Assembly: GCA_026929865.2 (NCBI GenBank)
Contig: CM049417.1
Span: 21,763,501 to 21,827,500 of the forward strand
DNA from: Hyperoplus lanceolatus
Taxonomy: Eukaryota; Chordata; Actinopteri; Uranoscopiformes; Ammodytidae
DNA: 64,000 nt
Reading direction: 5' to 3'
Part shown: positions 12,801 to 22,659 of the stretch, in pieces
Position numbering within the stretch: the stretch's first letter is position 1
How the letters are laid out: every line of letters begins with the position of its first letter
Notes under the pieces: model-generated
Told to the model about the DNA's origin: nothing
What the model saw: the letters and a program-made list of their open reading frames with translations, nothing else
Databases searched by the model: none
Translations under genes and position numbers: made by a program

Positions 12801-15800
12801 CCACAACAACAACTGTTGCCCAAACAACAACAACAACAACCCCTGCCCCCACAACAACAACTGTTGCCCAAACAACAACAACCGCTACCCCATCAACAAC
12901 TCCTGGAGAACTTCAATGTCAAACTTGCATCAATCCACAGGACAAGAAATGTAAAGAAACAGCACTAGTTCCATGTACCTCAGAGATGATGTGTATAACA
13001 GCTTCCATTCGAGGTAGTCTTTTCTTTATTTAATCCACACATTTTCAGTGAAATGCATTAACTGCAAAGCTAAAATTGTTCTGAAATTAACAAACTCCAC
13101 CGATTTTGTAGCTTTTGAAGGGCCAACTGAATCAACGCAAATCTGGAAGTCATGTGCATCGCCTTCCCTGTGTCCAGCCACAGGCACTCAGATTAATTCA
13201 GCCAACTTTAGTGCTTCAGGTGCAGTTTCAACTACTAAGTGCTGCAACACAGATGACTGCAACTCAGAAACTCTACCTTGTGAGTACAGATGAATATCTA
13301 GATTATTTAAAATAAGAAATCATAGTTTAGGTAATAGTGTTCTACAGCTGTTTTTAGGTAGGCTACTTAAATGTTCTCTTTTGGTCAACTAAAATGTTCT
13401 CTATTTTTCAGTTCCTGAGGCTCAGCCAGAGAATGGCTTAAAGTGTTTCACTTGTTCAAACTCTCAATGCACCTCTATGGTAAAATGTAAGGGAAAGGAG
13501 GACAGATGTGTACGAGCAAGTGGTGAGTTTTTTGTGCTACCTAGTTGAAGGAAAATGTCTCCAGGCTTTACATTTCTTATCCACTGTATCTCAGTGGTAA
13601 ATACAGTAATTTTCCTACCACATGATGAGTGAACTAAAAGATACATTTTTTTCCTTTATTCTATTGACTGCTGACAACATTTATTTTAAATTCTGAATAA
13701 ATATATTGCTTTTAATATCATTTTCATTATTTGATGTAAAATTGACAATACAAAAAAATGTGTTGTTTTCAATCATGTTTTTTCCCAGGGATCTATATTT
13801 TGAGTGAGATTAAGATTGACATGCCTTTTCCAGGAAATTTGCTAAATGATATCAATATAATGCAGTAAAACTGTTTTTCATAAACAGTGATGATTGGGAC
13901 GAACACATCTCCGGCCTTTGGCTGCACATCTAAAAGCCTGTGCGAAGTTGCTCCCCTTCTAAGTACACTAAATATCACACAGGATGTGAGTACCATCATT
14001 AGTGGACCACACTGTTGTGAGGGAAGTTTTTGTAATGCTGTTCCAACAACTACTGCCCCAACAACAACCGCTGCCCCGACAACAACAACTAATGCCAACA
14101 AACACAACAACTGCCCCCTGCCCCCCAAAACCAACAACCGCTGCCCCCACAACAACAACCGCTGGCCCTACAACAACAACTGTTGCCCAAACAACAACAA
14201 CCGCTGCCCCAACAACAACTGCTGCCCCAACGACAACAACTGCTGCCCCAGCAACTACAACCACTACCCCAACAACACACAACAACAACTACTGCCCCAA
14301 CAACAACAACTACTGCCCCGACTACAACAACCGCTGCCCCAACAACAACAACTACTGCCCCAACAACAACAACTCCAACAACAACAACTACTCCAACAAC
14401 AACAACTACTCCAACAACAACTGTTGCCCAAACAACAACAACTACTCCAACAACAACTGTTGCCCAAACAACAACAACTGCCCCCACAACAACAACTGTT
14501 CCCCCAACAACAACAACAACAACAACAACCCCTGCCCCCACAACAACAACTGTTGCCCAAACAACAACAACCGCTACCCCATCAACAACTCCTGGAGAAC
14601 TTCAATGTCAAACTTGCATCAATCCACAGGACAAGAAATGTAAAGAAACAGCACTAGTTCCATGTACCTCAGAGATGATGTGTATAACAGCTTCCATTCG
14701 AGGTAGTCTTTTCTTTATTTAATCCACACATTTTCAGTGAAATGCATTTCCTGCAAAGCTAAAATTGTTCTGAAATTAACAAACTCCACCGATTTTGTAG
14801 TTTTTGAAGGGCCAACTGAATCAACGCAAATCTGGAAGTCATGTGCATCGCCTTCCCTGTGTCCAGCCACAGGCACTCAGATTAATTCAGCCAACTTTAG
14901 TGCTTCAGGTGCAGTTTCAACTACTAAGTGCTGCAACACAGATGACTGCAACTCAGAAACTCTACCTTGTGAGTACAGATGGATATCTAGATTATTTAAG
15001 ATAAGAAATTATAGTTTAGGTAATATTGTTCTACAGCTGTTTTTAGGTAGGCTACTTAAATGTTCTCTTTTGGTCAACTAAAATGTTCTCCATTTTTTCA
15101 GTTCCTGAGGCTCAGCCAGAGAATGGCTTAAAGTGTTTCACTTGTTCAAACTCTCAATGCACCTCTACGGTAAAATGTAAGGGAAAGGAGGACAGATGTG
15201 TACGAGCAAGTGGTGAGTTTTTTGTGCTACCTAGTTGAAGGAAAATGTCTCCAGGCTTTACATTTCTTATCCACTGTATCTCAGTGGTAAATACAGTAAT
15301 TTTCCTACCACATGATGAGTGAACTAAGAGATACATTTTTTTCCTTTATTCTATTGACTACTGACAACATTTATTTTAAATTCTGAATAAATATATTGCT
15401 TTTAATATCATTTTCATTATTTGATGTAAAGTTGACAATACAAAAAAATGTGTTGTTTTCAATCATGTTTTTTCCCAGGGCTCTATATTTTGAGTGAGAT
15501 TAAGATTGACATACCTTTTCCAGGAAATTTGCTAAATGATATCAATATAATGCAGTAAAACTGTTTTTCATAAACAGTGATGATTGGGACGAACACATCT
15601 CCGGCCTTTGGCTGCACATCTAAAAGCCTGTGCGAAGTTGCTCCCCTTCTAAGTACACTAAATATCACACAGGATGTGCGTACCATCATTAGTGGACCAC
15701 ACTGTTGTGAGGGAAGTTTTTGTAATGCTGTTCCAACAACTACTGCCCCAACAACAACCGCTGCCCCCACAGCAACAACCGCAGCCCATAAAACAACAAC

Positions 15801-18800
15801 TGTAGCTCCGACAACAACAACTTCTGCCCCGACAACAACAACTGCTGCCCCCACAACAACCGCTGCCCGAACGACTACAACCGATGCTCCAACAACAACA
15901 ACCGCTGCCCCAACAACAACAACTGCTGCCCCCACAACAACAACCACTGCCCCAACGACTACAACCGATGCTCCAACAACATCAACCGCTACCCCCACAA
16001 CAACAACTGCAGCCCCCACAACAACAACTGCTGCCCCAACAACAACTGCTGCCCCAACGACAACAACTGCTGCCCCAACAACTACAACCGCTACCCCAAC
16101 AACAACAACTGCTGCCCCAACTACAATCGCTGCGACAACATCAACTGCTGCCCCAACGACAACAACTGCTGCCCCAACAACGACAATCGCCTCCACAACA
16201 ACTGCTGCCCCGACAATAACAGCTGTTGCCCCGACAATAACAGCTGTTGCCCCAACGACTACAACCGGTTTCCCAACAACAACAACCCCTGCCTCTACAA
16301 CAACTGCTGCCCTTACAACAACAACCCCTGCCTCTACAACAACTCCTGCCCCCACAACAACAACCGCTACCCCAACAACAACTGCTGGCCCTACAACAAC
16401 AACTGTTGCCCAAACAACAACAACTGATGCTCCAACAACGACAACTGCTGCCCCCACAACAACAACCGCTACCCCAACAACAAGTGCTGGCCCTACAACA
16501 ACAACTGTTGCCCTAACGACAACAACTGCAGCCACAACAACGACAACCATTGCCCCAACTATAACAACTGCTGCCACAACTACAACTACAATCGCTGCCA
16601 CAACATCAACTACTGCCCCAACGACAACATCTGCTGCCCCAACAACGACAATCGCCTCCACAACAACAACTGCTGGCCCTACAACAACAACCGCTACCCC
16701 ATCAACAACTCCTGGAGCACTTCAATGTCAAACTTGCATCAATCCACAGGACAAGAAATGTAAAGAAACAGCACTAGTTCCATGTTCCTCAGAGATGATG
16801 TGTATAACAGCTTCCATTCGAGGTAGTCTTTTCTTTATTTAATCCACACATATTCAGTGAAATACATTTCCTACAAAGCTAAAATTGTTCTGACATTAAT
16901 AAACCCCCCCAATTTTGTAGCTTTTGAAGGGATAACTCAAACAACCCAAATCTGGAAGTCATGTGCATCGCCTTCCCTGTGTCCAGCCACAGGCACTCAG
17001 ATTAATTCAGCCAACTTGGGTGCTTTAAGAACAGTTTCAACTACTAAGTGCTGCAACACAGATGACTGCAACTCAGAAACTCTACGTTGTGAGTATAGAT
17101 GGATATCTAGCTTATTAAAGATAAGAAATTATCTAATATTGTTGTACTTCTGTTTTTAGGTACTTAAATATTCTCTTTTGGTCAACTAAAATGTTCTCTA
17201 TTTTTTCAGTTCCTGAGGATCAGCAAGAAAATGACTTAGAGTGTTTCACTTGTTCCAAATCTCAATGCACCTCTACAGTAAAATGTAAGGGAGAGGAGGA
17301 CAGATGTCTTCAATCAACTGGTGAGTCTTTTGTGCTACATAGTAGAAGAATATTGTCTCCAAAGAGGTCTCATAAGTATTTCAAATAAATGACTACGTGT
17401 GGGAAGTAGAAAATGAAATGTTTGAGCCAAATAATATACTTTTAGTCAAGCACGACATATATATATATACCATTTTGAGTTTCTTTTACCTGAATATCTA
17501 GGCCTTATGTTTCTTATCCACTGCATCTCAGTGGTAACTACAGTATTTTTCATGCCATATGATGAGTGAACTAACAGATTAACGTTTTTCTTTCATTCTA
17601 TTGACTACTGACAACAATTATGTTAAATTCTGAATAAATATATTGCTTTTAATAGCATTTTCAATATTTGATGTAAAGTTGACAATACAAAAAAATATGG
17701 TGTTGTCTGTTAATTTTTTCCCAGAGCTCTATATTTTGAGTTGGGTTAAGATTGACAAACATTTTCCAGGAAATTTGCTAGTTGATATGAATATAATGCA
17801 GTAAAACATTTTTTTCATTAACAGTGATGATTGGGAGAAACACATTTCCGGCGTTTGGCTGCTCATCTAAAAGCCTGTGCAAAGTTGCTCCTCTTTTAAG
17901 TACACTAAATATCACACAGGATGTAAGTACCATTAGTGGACCACACTGTTGTGAGGGAAGTTTATGTAATGCTGTTCCAACAACTACTGCCGCGACGACA
18001 ACAACAACCCCTACCCCCACAACAACAACCGCAGTCCCCACTACTACAAACACCTCCCCAACAACAACAACAACTACTGCACCCACATCAACAACCGCTG
18101 CCCCAACGACTACAACCGATGCTCCAACAACATCAACCGCTACCCCCACAACAACAACTGCAGCCCCCACAACAACAACTGCTGCCCCAACAACAACTGC
18201 AGCCCTAATGACAACAACTGCAGCCCCAACAACGAAAACCGCTGCCCCAACAACGACAACTGCTGCCCCAACTACAATCGCTGCGACAACGACAACTGCT
18301 GCCCCAACGACAACAACTGCTGCCCCAACAACGACAATCGCCTCCACAACAACTGCTGCCCCGACAATAACAGCTGTTGCCCCAACGACTACAACCGGTT
18401 TCCCAACAACAACAACCCCTGCCTCTACAACAACTGCTGCCCTTACAACAACAACCCCTGCCTCTACAACAACTCCTGCCCCCACAACAACAACCGCTAC
18501 CCCAACAACAACTGCTGGCCCTACAACAACAACTGTTGCCCAAACAACAACAACTGATGCTCCAACAACGACAACTGCTGCCCCCACAACAACAACCGCT
18601 ACCCCAACAACAAGTGCTGGCCCTACAACAACAACTGTTGCCCTAACGACAACAACTGCAGCCACAACAACGACAACCATTGCCCCAACTATAACAACTG
18701 CTGCCACAACTACAACTACAATCGCTGCCACAACATCAACTACTGCCCCAACGACAACATCTGCTGCCCCAACAACGACAATCGCCTCCACAACAACAAC

Positions 18801-20760
18801 TGCTGGCCCTACAACAACAAATGTTGCCCAAACAACAACAACTGCTGCCCCAATGACAACAACCGCTGCCCCAACAACAACAATTGGTCCCCCCACTACA
18901 ACAACCATTGCACCAACTACAACTACTGCGGCCCCCACAACAACTGCAGCCCTAACGACAACAACTGCAGCCACAACAACGACAACCATTGCCCCAACTA
19001 CAACAACTGCTGCCCCAACATCAACTGCTGCCCCAACGTTGACATCCACCGCCCCAACAACGACAATCGCCTCCACAACAACAGCTGTTGCCACTACATC
19101 AACTGCTGCCCCAACGACAACAACTGTTGCCCCCCTAACAATAACCGATGCTCCCACAACTGCCACCCCTTCAACCACCACACCTGCTGTTCCCAAAACA
19201 ATAACCGCTACCCTAATATCAACTTCTATGACTGCTGCACCTACAACTGCAGCTCCTAGAACTGTCACACCTACAGCTGTAGCAATATTCACACAAAAGG
19301 TGTCTTTCAGATCTCTTCTGGCCACATTTACAAGTGACTTGCTGAATTCATCATCCATAGCTTTTGAAAATCGAGCCTCAATGATAGAAACACAGGTAAG
19401 TCTCTCCCTCAAAAGTAAGTCTGCTGGGAATTCGCAGTATCATAGCTTTGATTGAATAAAGCACCAATAACATACCAGTTTGTACTGCTGCTTTAATGCA
19501 GGTACAGAGAAAGAAAATAAGGGAGTATCATTGTGCCATTAGTTGAGGAAATATGAAATAAATTTCACAGTATTTATTGTTTATTTTTTATTGGTAAATG
19601 AAACTGTTACATATCTTTACCCCACAATTTTATTGTTATAACTGTAGCTTGTAGTTATAAATTACAATATTTTTTTTTACATTTAATACTCCATTGTTCC
19701 ACATAGTCTTGTTTGTGAGTACTAACAAGTACTTTATTCTAAACAATAGAATTTTAACTGTATATACTGTGTGTGCAGCTGCCAGGATCAGCACAAGTAC
19801 CAGGCACTAAGGAGAATAGTCATTAGGGCATGTTAAACTTGCACATACATTTTATAACAAACAATGTAGTAATTCAAACATAGTGAGCTACACTTAGGAA
19901 ATGAATGTTAAACAGCTCATGTATTGTTTTAAACACAGTTTTGGTGCAAATCAATTATTGTCTTCCTGCCTTTCTGTCTCCTGGCCTCAGTTTTTTTTTC
20001 CGCACTACTACGGAAAGAACAGAAAAACTTTTTTTTAAACAAGAAAATGTACATCTAGCAGGTGTACATACATATAAAAAAGTCAAACATTTCCTGAAAA
20101 AGATTTATGACAGAGAGATCATGTTGAATATATCAAGACAAATGCTGCACAGACAGTACAAACTACATAACTGTATCACTACACAACTTATTTCATATAC
20201 ACACAGTTCAGTTTTACATGAAAAAATATATAGAATTCGAAAGAAAAAACATTAAATTTTCTCTTTCTGCAGCTGGGACTTTTGTTCCAATCGGAATTCA
20301 TTTCTTTCAAGTTCTTGAAAGTCACTGCATTCAGGTAATATTTTAAGACTTATCTTATCACAATTTTAGAATATTTGCCTAGATCTGATATTTCTATTAT
20401 TTTTTGTTTCTCCTAATGCAGAAGTGGATCGGTTGTCAATGTAATGAACGCTGGCTTTGAAGGCACAAATGTTCCTAATACCACTCAGATTACAAATGTT
20501 TTGATCAGTGCATCTTCAAATGTCATTGGATTTGATATTGAAGGCAGCTCCATTCTTGTCAATGGCAGATGTAAGCATTATGGAGTGCTACTTGATCAAA
20601 CATTTCAAAAGTTGCTCCCGCAAAATTACAATTTGTTGAACTAATGAGTTGTTTCCTTTTCTCCTCATTTACAGCTTCAAGTGGAGTGAGCCACAAGATC
20701 AGTCTTGTCACTGCATCTTGCCTTGGACTGCTGTCATGGCTGCTGTCAAGCCAGTCATAG
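6843..20760 (+). CDS. Ly6/uPAR-repeat, mucin-like, SEA-domain, predicted GPI-anchored protein (20 exons)
   Basis: Predicted coding exons: 6843-6891, 8166-8276, 8371-8526, 9036-9146, 10817-11314, 11412-11579, 11708-11812, 12195-13013, 13112-13279, 13412-13522, 13888-14702, 14801-14968, 15102-15212, 15578-16822, 16921-17088, 17210-17320, 17825-19395, 20273-20334, 20422-20570, 20675-20760. The product has a signal peptide (MKLIISLALVWAFSS), ten Ly6/uPAR (LU) domains in five pairs, five Thr/Pro/Ala linkers inserted after each pair, a SEA domain and a hydrophobic C-terminus. Each LU domain has 10 cysteines, starts L-x-C-x-x-C and ends CC-x-x-x-x-CN. All introns up to the SEA region are phase 1. 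The linkers contain almost no serine, so O-glycosylation would be on threonine; N-I-T and N-F-S sequons recur in the LU domains. The likely role is as a glycosylated epithelial or mucosal surface protein, an inference from domains only. Exon 13888-14702 is two bases out of frame (see findings). I do not recognise a named orthologue. Confidence 0.85.
8166..11190 (+). CDS. unit 1 of the Ly6-mucin gene (exons 2-4 and 5' part of exon 5)
   Basis: Exons 8166-8276 and 8371-8526 together form LU domain A (L-Q-C-Q-T-C to CCNTDNCN). Exon 9036-9146 and the first part of exon 10817-11314 form LU domain B (L-E-C-F-T-C to CCEGSFCN). The rest of exon 5 is a linker of about 80 Thr/Pro residues, the shortest of the five. 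This unit is the most diverged from the others, and its B-domain intron has grown by a DNA transposon at 9596-10552. Confidence 0.8.
9596..10552. mobile_element. 957-bp DNA transposon/MITE with TA target duplication, in intron 4
   Basis: The termini are inverted repeats TCAGTGATTCTTGAGAA (left, from 9596) and its reverse complement ending at 10552, flanked by TA at 9594-9595 and 10553-10554, as in Tc1/mariner-type elements. The interior has no long open frame, so it is non-autonomous. It sits between the two exons encoding the halves of LU domain 1B. Confidence 0.75.
11191..12880 (+). CDS. unit 2 of the Ly6-mucin gene (3' part of exon 5 to linker of exon 8)
   Basis: LU domain A is built from the end of exon 10817-11314 (LQCQTCINPQDKKC) and exon 11412-11579. 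LU domain B is built from exon 11708-11812 and the start of exon 12195-13013. Exon 11708-11812 is two codons shorter than its paralogues (one Ser/Ser-like spacing lost between the second and third Cys), but all cysteines remain. The following linker of roughly 185 residues is Thr with Pro, Ala and occasional Val-Ala-Gln-Thr spacers. Confidence 0.8.
12881..14575 (+). CDS. unit 3 of the Ly6-mucin gene (3' part of exon 8 to linker of exon 11)
   Basis: Same plan as unit 2, with exons 13112-13279 and 13412-13522 between the shared exons. Its coding and intron sequences are nearly identical to those of units 2 and 4, which points to recent tandem duplication or gene conversion. The linker in exon 13888-14702 changes reading frame twice, near 14085-14100 and near 14268-14285, so the exon has 815 bases rather than a multiple of three. 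Confidence 0.75.
14576..16710 (+). CDS. unit 4 of the Ly6-mucin gene (3' part of exon 11 to linker of exon 14)
   Basis: Exons 14801-14968 and 15102-15212 complete LU domain A and start LU domain B. Exon 15578-16822 (1,245 bases, in frame) carries the end of domain B, a linker of about 325 residues and the start of the next LU domain. The linker is more complex than that of units 2-3, with Ala-Ala-Pro, Asp-Ala-Pro and Ile-Ala-Ser variants. Confidence 0.8.
16711..19260 (+). CDS. unit 5 of the Ly6-mucin gene (3' part of exon 14 to linker of exon 17)
   Basis: Exons 16921-17088 and 17210-17320 and the start of exon 17825-19395 form the last LU pair. The linker is the longest, about 430 residues, and shares a block of about 540 bases (18283-18822) with exon 14 (16151-16692). 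It ends in less repetitive Thr/Ala/Pro sequence before the SEA domain. Confidence 0.8.
19285..20570 (+). CDS. SEA domain of the Ly6-mucin gene (end of exon 17, exons 18-19)
   Basis: The sequence VSFRSLLATFTSDLLNSSS at the end of exon 17825-19395, then exon 20273-20334 (ends FLKVTAF), then exon 20422-20570 (R-SGSVVNVMNAGFEG, later VIGFDIEGSSILVNG) form a SEA domain in the expected order. The FRSGSVVN junction holds the G-S-V-V motif at which mucin SEA domains self-cleave between Gly and Ser. Intron phases here change to 0, 2 and 1, unlike the uniform phase 1 of the LU region, consistent with a separately acquired module. Confidence 0.8.
20675..20760 (+). CDS. last exon: C-terminal GPI-type signal
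   Basis: The exon encodes SSSGVSHK, then ISLVTASCLGLLSWLLSS, then Gln-Ser and a TAG stop at 20758-20760. A cluster of small residues (possible omega site), a short polar spacer and a terminal hydrophobic stretch with no cytoplasmic tail is the layout of a GPI attachment signal. A single-pass membrane segment with no tail is the alternative. No AATAAA was seen close downstream. Confidence 0.7.
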
Positions 20761-21819
20761 TATCAGCAATGATTTCCATTTGAAAAACCATCAACCCAAG
20801 ATCCATCGTGATAGTCTTCATGTTGAACAGCTTCCGTTTAACTATCAAATTCAACTTTGCACTAATGACAGTTTGTCCAACTCAACATGTCACTGTCCAG
20901 GACCTTTAGCCAAACAGAATAACACACAAAATAGTGAAGGAGGTTCAAAATTGACTATAGCTCACAGCCAGAAAACATTGCATCACAATTCACTGGATGT
21001 GCTGAAAAAAGTTCAAGCTCTGTAAAATGCACATGCAATTTTATGTGATTTTTCAAAGATGGGAAGGTTGAATTTTTAATTTTTTAATTGTAAGCAATGC
21101 TTAGGGCGCACTTACACTAGGCCATCTGTAACGTTCCCAAGTGTTTGCCCCCTAATATCTAGTACGTTTCAGCAGTGTGAGGCCACCCATACTCAAGCAT
21201 GGTACACTTCCTTGGCCATAGCAAACTTAGGAGAGGTGTACTCAGGCCAAAGTACAGATGCTAATGAAGCCGACTTGTGCACAAGCACGCGCATTGATGG
21301 CGATCCTTACGTAAATTTATTGAGGATGGATGCACATAGTTGGTGAGACATTTAAATTTCCGCTGCCTTAAGGAGGGTTCACACCAAAAGTGATGCTCGC
21401 GATGGCTATCGCTCTTAACACCCCTAACACGCCGCTTGGTCATATTTTGGTTCATCGCGTCCTTCGCCTCTCTTGCGCCTAGATTCTTTCCCTCTATTTT
21501 ATTTCCCCTAATCAACCATGGCTGAGATCAGACCCGGCACAACAGTGTGCATGTCGGCACAGAAACAACAATAACAACAACTGTTCCAAAAGACAAAGCA
21601 AAAGTCATTGGTGAGCTTTATTGCTTAGTGATCTAGTGTTGATCAAGGCCCTTTTCAGTTGATGTTATTTTGGGATTGGTTGCGAGGACTGGGGGAGTGG
21701 AGGGAGGTTGGACAGATTTACGTATGAGTTGTGATAACAAATTTACTGCTTTGGAAATCCCATGGACCTGATGATATTCTCTTAGCGATATAGACTTAGA
21801 TTCTCACTGAGGGAAGTCG
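20761..21819. other. 3' flank of the Ly6-mucin gene, no further gene
   Basis: 20761-21080 is probably 3' untranslated sequence. From about 21100 a GC-richer block (starting GGGCGCACTTACACTAGGCC) looks like a dispersed MITE-type repeat, but I could not define both ends. Open frames here are short and unrecognised. Confidence 0.4.
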
Positions 21820-22119
21820 TCATCAGAATCAGCTTTATTGGCCAGGTTTGAGTAAACAAACAAGGAATTTGACTTCGGCAACCATTTGCTCTCCAAGTAC
21901 AACATACACTAAAAACAATTAAAAATACTATTAAGTAAACAGTATTACGGGGGCGCCTTTAGCTCAGTCGGTAAGGCGTCCCCCTCCCGGGCCGGGCCCA
22001 GCAGCAGACCCGGGTTCGATTCCCGCCCGCGGTCGTTCTCTGCATGTCACTCCCCTCTCTTTCCCATTTCACCTCTGTCTCTCTGCACTATCAATAAAGC
22101 ATAAAAATGCCAAAAAAAT

Positions 22120-22150
<31 letters not shown>

Positions 22151-22640
22151 AGTATAACAAATACACAACAACAGTTCAAGAGATGGTAAAAATGGTGCAA
22201 TATCAGTCGGTTAGTGATTAAGATTTAAATAAAATATAAATATCTCTATATATACGGTCAGATTCAAGATAACAATATAAATATAGTGCAAGGCAGATCA
22301 GTGCAGAGGCAGTGTAACAATATTTGAATAGTAAGTTTGAGATAGTAAGTTTCTCCTAAAATCCACTGACATCTCTAGAGTCTTCTTGTTATTTAACTCC
22401 AGGTGGTTCTGACTGCACCACTCGACCAGCTGGTCCACCTCCTGTCTGTAGGCAGACTCATCACCATCCTGGATCAAACCAATGACGGTGGTGTCATATG
22501 CGCACTTGATGAGTTTTACGAACGGGTTCTTTGAGGTGCTGTCATTGTTGTAGAGGGAGAAGAGCAGCGGGGAGAGGACACACCCCTGTGGCGCGCCAGT
22601 GCTGATGGACCGGGTTTTGGATGTCTCATATCAGCAAACT
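21820..22640 (-). mobile_element. 5'-truncated L2/Rex1-type LINE fragment, interrupted by a SINE
   Basis: On the minus strand, 22640-22330 reads as part of a reverse transcriptase: APQGCVLSPLLFSLYNND, then a catalytic-box region reading CAYDTT where YADDTT is expected, then TVIGLI and WCSQNHLELN. The AATCAGCTTTATTGGCC segment at 21828 on the plus strand is a typical fish LINE 3' end. The first catalytic Asp is changed to Tyr, so this copy is dead. The SINE at 21946-22146 splits its 3' part. Confidence 0.75.
21946..22146 (+). mobile_element. tRNA-derived SINE with 9-bp target duplication
   Basis: It has a tRNA-like head with an A box (TAGCTCAGTCGGTAAGG, about 21960) and a B box (GGGTTCGATTC, about 22013), a pyrimidine-rich body, CAATAAAGC and a poly(A) tail. 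It is flanked by AAACAGTAT at 21937-21945 and 22147-22155. The insertion lies within the LINE fragment. It is not a functional tRNA gene. Confidence 0.9.
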
Positions 22641-22659
22641 TGTTGATCTGTATGTTCAT

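Noticed and set aside
12291-12968. Leu/Pro/Gln-rich plus-strand frame suggesting a polyQ protein (also 15884-16219, 18377-18646)
   Set aside because: It is the +1 frame of the linker exons; the Ly6 halves at both exon ends are only in the Thr-rich frame.
14002-14643. Asn/Cys/Pro-rich frames in exon 11
   Set aside because: Out-of-frame reading of the same repeats caused by the two small shifts; not a separate cysteine-rich protein.
17778-19412. 544-codon minus-strand open frame rich in Val, Ala and Gly (also 12079-12852 and 15483-16661)
   Set aside because: These are antisense reads of the Thr-rich linker exons; ACA/ACT/GCC repeats have no stops in that frame. There is no independent splice or domain support.
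21946-22030. Possible tRNA gene
   Set aside because: A and B boxes are present but the acceptor stem is not formed, and the sequence continues into a SINE body with poly(A) tail and target duplication.
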